From Anaerolineae bacterium CG2_30_64_16 (GTDB taxonomy: Bacteria > Chloroflexota > Anaerolineae > CG2-30-64-16): 5,503 nucleotides of DNA. The notes beneath the pieces were generated by a model. That model saw only the letters and a list, made by a program, of their open reading frames with translations, searched no databases and was not told the DNA's origin. The DNA lies in NCBI GenBank assembly GCA_001871755.1, contig MNXL01000181.1, forward strand, positions 1 through 5,503, in the 5' to 3' direction. Below, piece after piece: positions 5,350-5,503 of the stretch; within the stretch, counting starts at the first letter, position 1; each line of letters begins with the position of its first letter. Position numbers and translations under genes: made by a program.

Positions 5350-5391
5350 CGGTAACTACCTCGACAATGTTAGATTACCATGTTAGCCGTC
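5348..5391. repeat. Inverted repeat downstream of the MFS gene
   Basis: GACGGTAAC (5348-5356) pairs with GTTAGCCGTC (5382-5391) with one unpaired base, enclosing 25 bases that contain one copy of a repeated ATGTTAG (5367-5373); the second copy (5380-5386) overlaps the right arm. It could end the plus-strand transcript, but no T-run follows. Confidence 0.35.
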
Positions 5392-5406
5392 TCGTCATGC
5401 TGACCC

Positions 5407-5503
5407 GCCAGGGCTAAAGCACGCTGGCTACAACGTGCAAGCTCCCTAAAGGGGGCTATCATACCCGTGGCAGTCCCCTTCAGGGGACTTTCACCTCGTA
5501 GCC
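5407..5503. repeat. Nested palindromic intergenic repeat, truncated by the window end
   Basis: The arm at 5426-5458 (starting GGCTAC) matches the reverse complement of 5471-5503 (ending GTAGCC) at 25 of 33 positions without gaps, around a 12-base centre. Each arm is itself a hairpin: GCTCCCT-AA-AGGGGGC (5441-5456, one G-T wobble) and GTCCCCT-TC-AGGGGAC (5473-5488, perfect). A further stem, GCCAG (5407-5411) with CTGGC (5423-5427), encloses GGCTAAAGC. The build resembles, from memory, dispersed GC-rich palindromic repeats with GGGCTAAAGCCC-type arms found between genes in Chloroflexota and cyanobacteria; that match is unverified. The outward partner of the left part should lie just beyond the window. 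Confidence 0.65.

Noticed and set aside
5441..5488. CRISPR-like repeats (two CCCCT/AGGGG hairpins)
   Set aside because: The hairpins are only 32 bases apart with no room for repeat plus spacer, and they are better explained as arms of one palindromic repeat.
5426..5503. Group II intron or TnpB guide-RNA end on the minus strand (GAGGTGAAAGTCCCC)
   Set aside because: The segment superficially resembles intron domain I text, but no reverse transcriptase or TnpB frame is present and the inverted symmetry fits a palindromic repeat better.

Overview
The window looks like a piece of a GC-rich bacterial chromosome or metagenomic contig, most likely from a Chloroflexota (Anaerolineae-like) organism. 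That guess rests on the GC-rich genes, the lipoprotein-type solute-binding-protein remnant whose mature N-terminus is a VE/VT/TP-rich linker (common in Chloroflexota sugar-binding proteins), and the type of palindromic repeat at the right end. The taxon is an inference.

Layout. Bases 1-446 (minus strand) hold two gene fragments joined together: the first ~95 mature residues of a sugar ABC transporter solute-binding protein run directly, with a frame change, into the last ~33 residues of a short-chain dehydrogenase/reductase (SDR). A perfect 30-bp palindrome follows the SDR stop. Bases 447-702 hold no convincing gene, only a 9-bp-stem hairpin and a possible insertion scar. Bases 703-2506 (minus) are a two-gene operon: a DeoR/GlpR-type repressor followed by a DHDPS/N-acetylneuraminate-lyase (DapA) superfamily aldolase with a perfect Shine-Dalgarno sequence. 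Bases 2507-2727 are a compact AT-rich divergent control region with one strong sigma70-type promoter on each strand and two sets of candidate operator repeats. Bases 2728-3933 (plus) are a DegT/DnrJ/EryC1/StrS-family PLP aminotransferase, followed by an intrinsic-terminator-like hairpin and, overlapping it, a 12-helix MFS transporter (3966-5270). Bases 5271-5503 hold a strong but orphan ribosome binding site with a tiny ORF, and a nested palindromic repeat cut off by the window end.

How the parts may work together (inference). DeoR-family regulators with sugar-phosphate sensor domains usually control carbohydrate metabolism. Here one sits in an operon with a carbonyl-lyase-type aldolase and is divergent from a sugar-type aminotransferase and a transporter. 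The broken ABC binding protein and SDR lie in the same orientation downstream of the aldolase, so the ancestral locus probably read regulator, aldolase, sugar ABC uptake, SDR dehydrogenase on one strand and aminotransferase, MFS on the other. That would suit metabolism of an oxidised or amino sugar or cyclitol. The substrate cannot be read from the sequence. The four complete genes are flanked on both sides by broken or orphan sequence, which suggests a conserved core inside decaying or rearranged DNA, or assembly joins.
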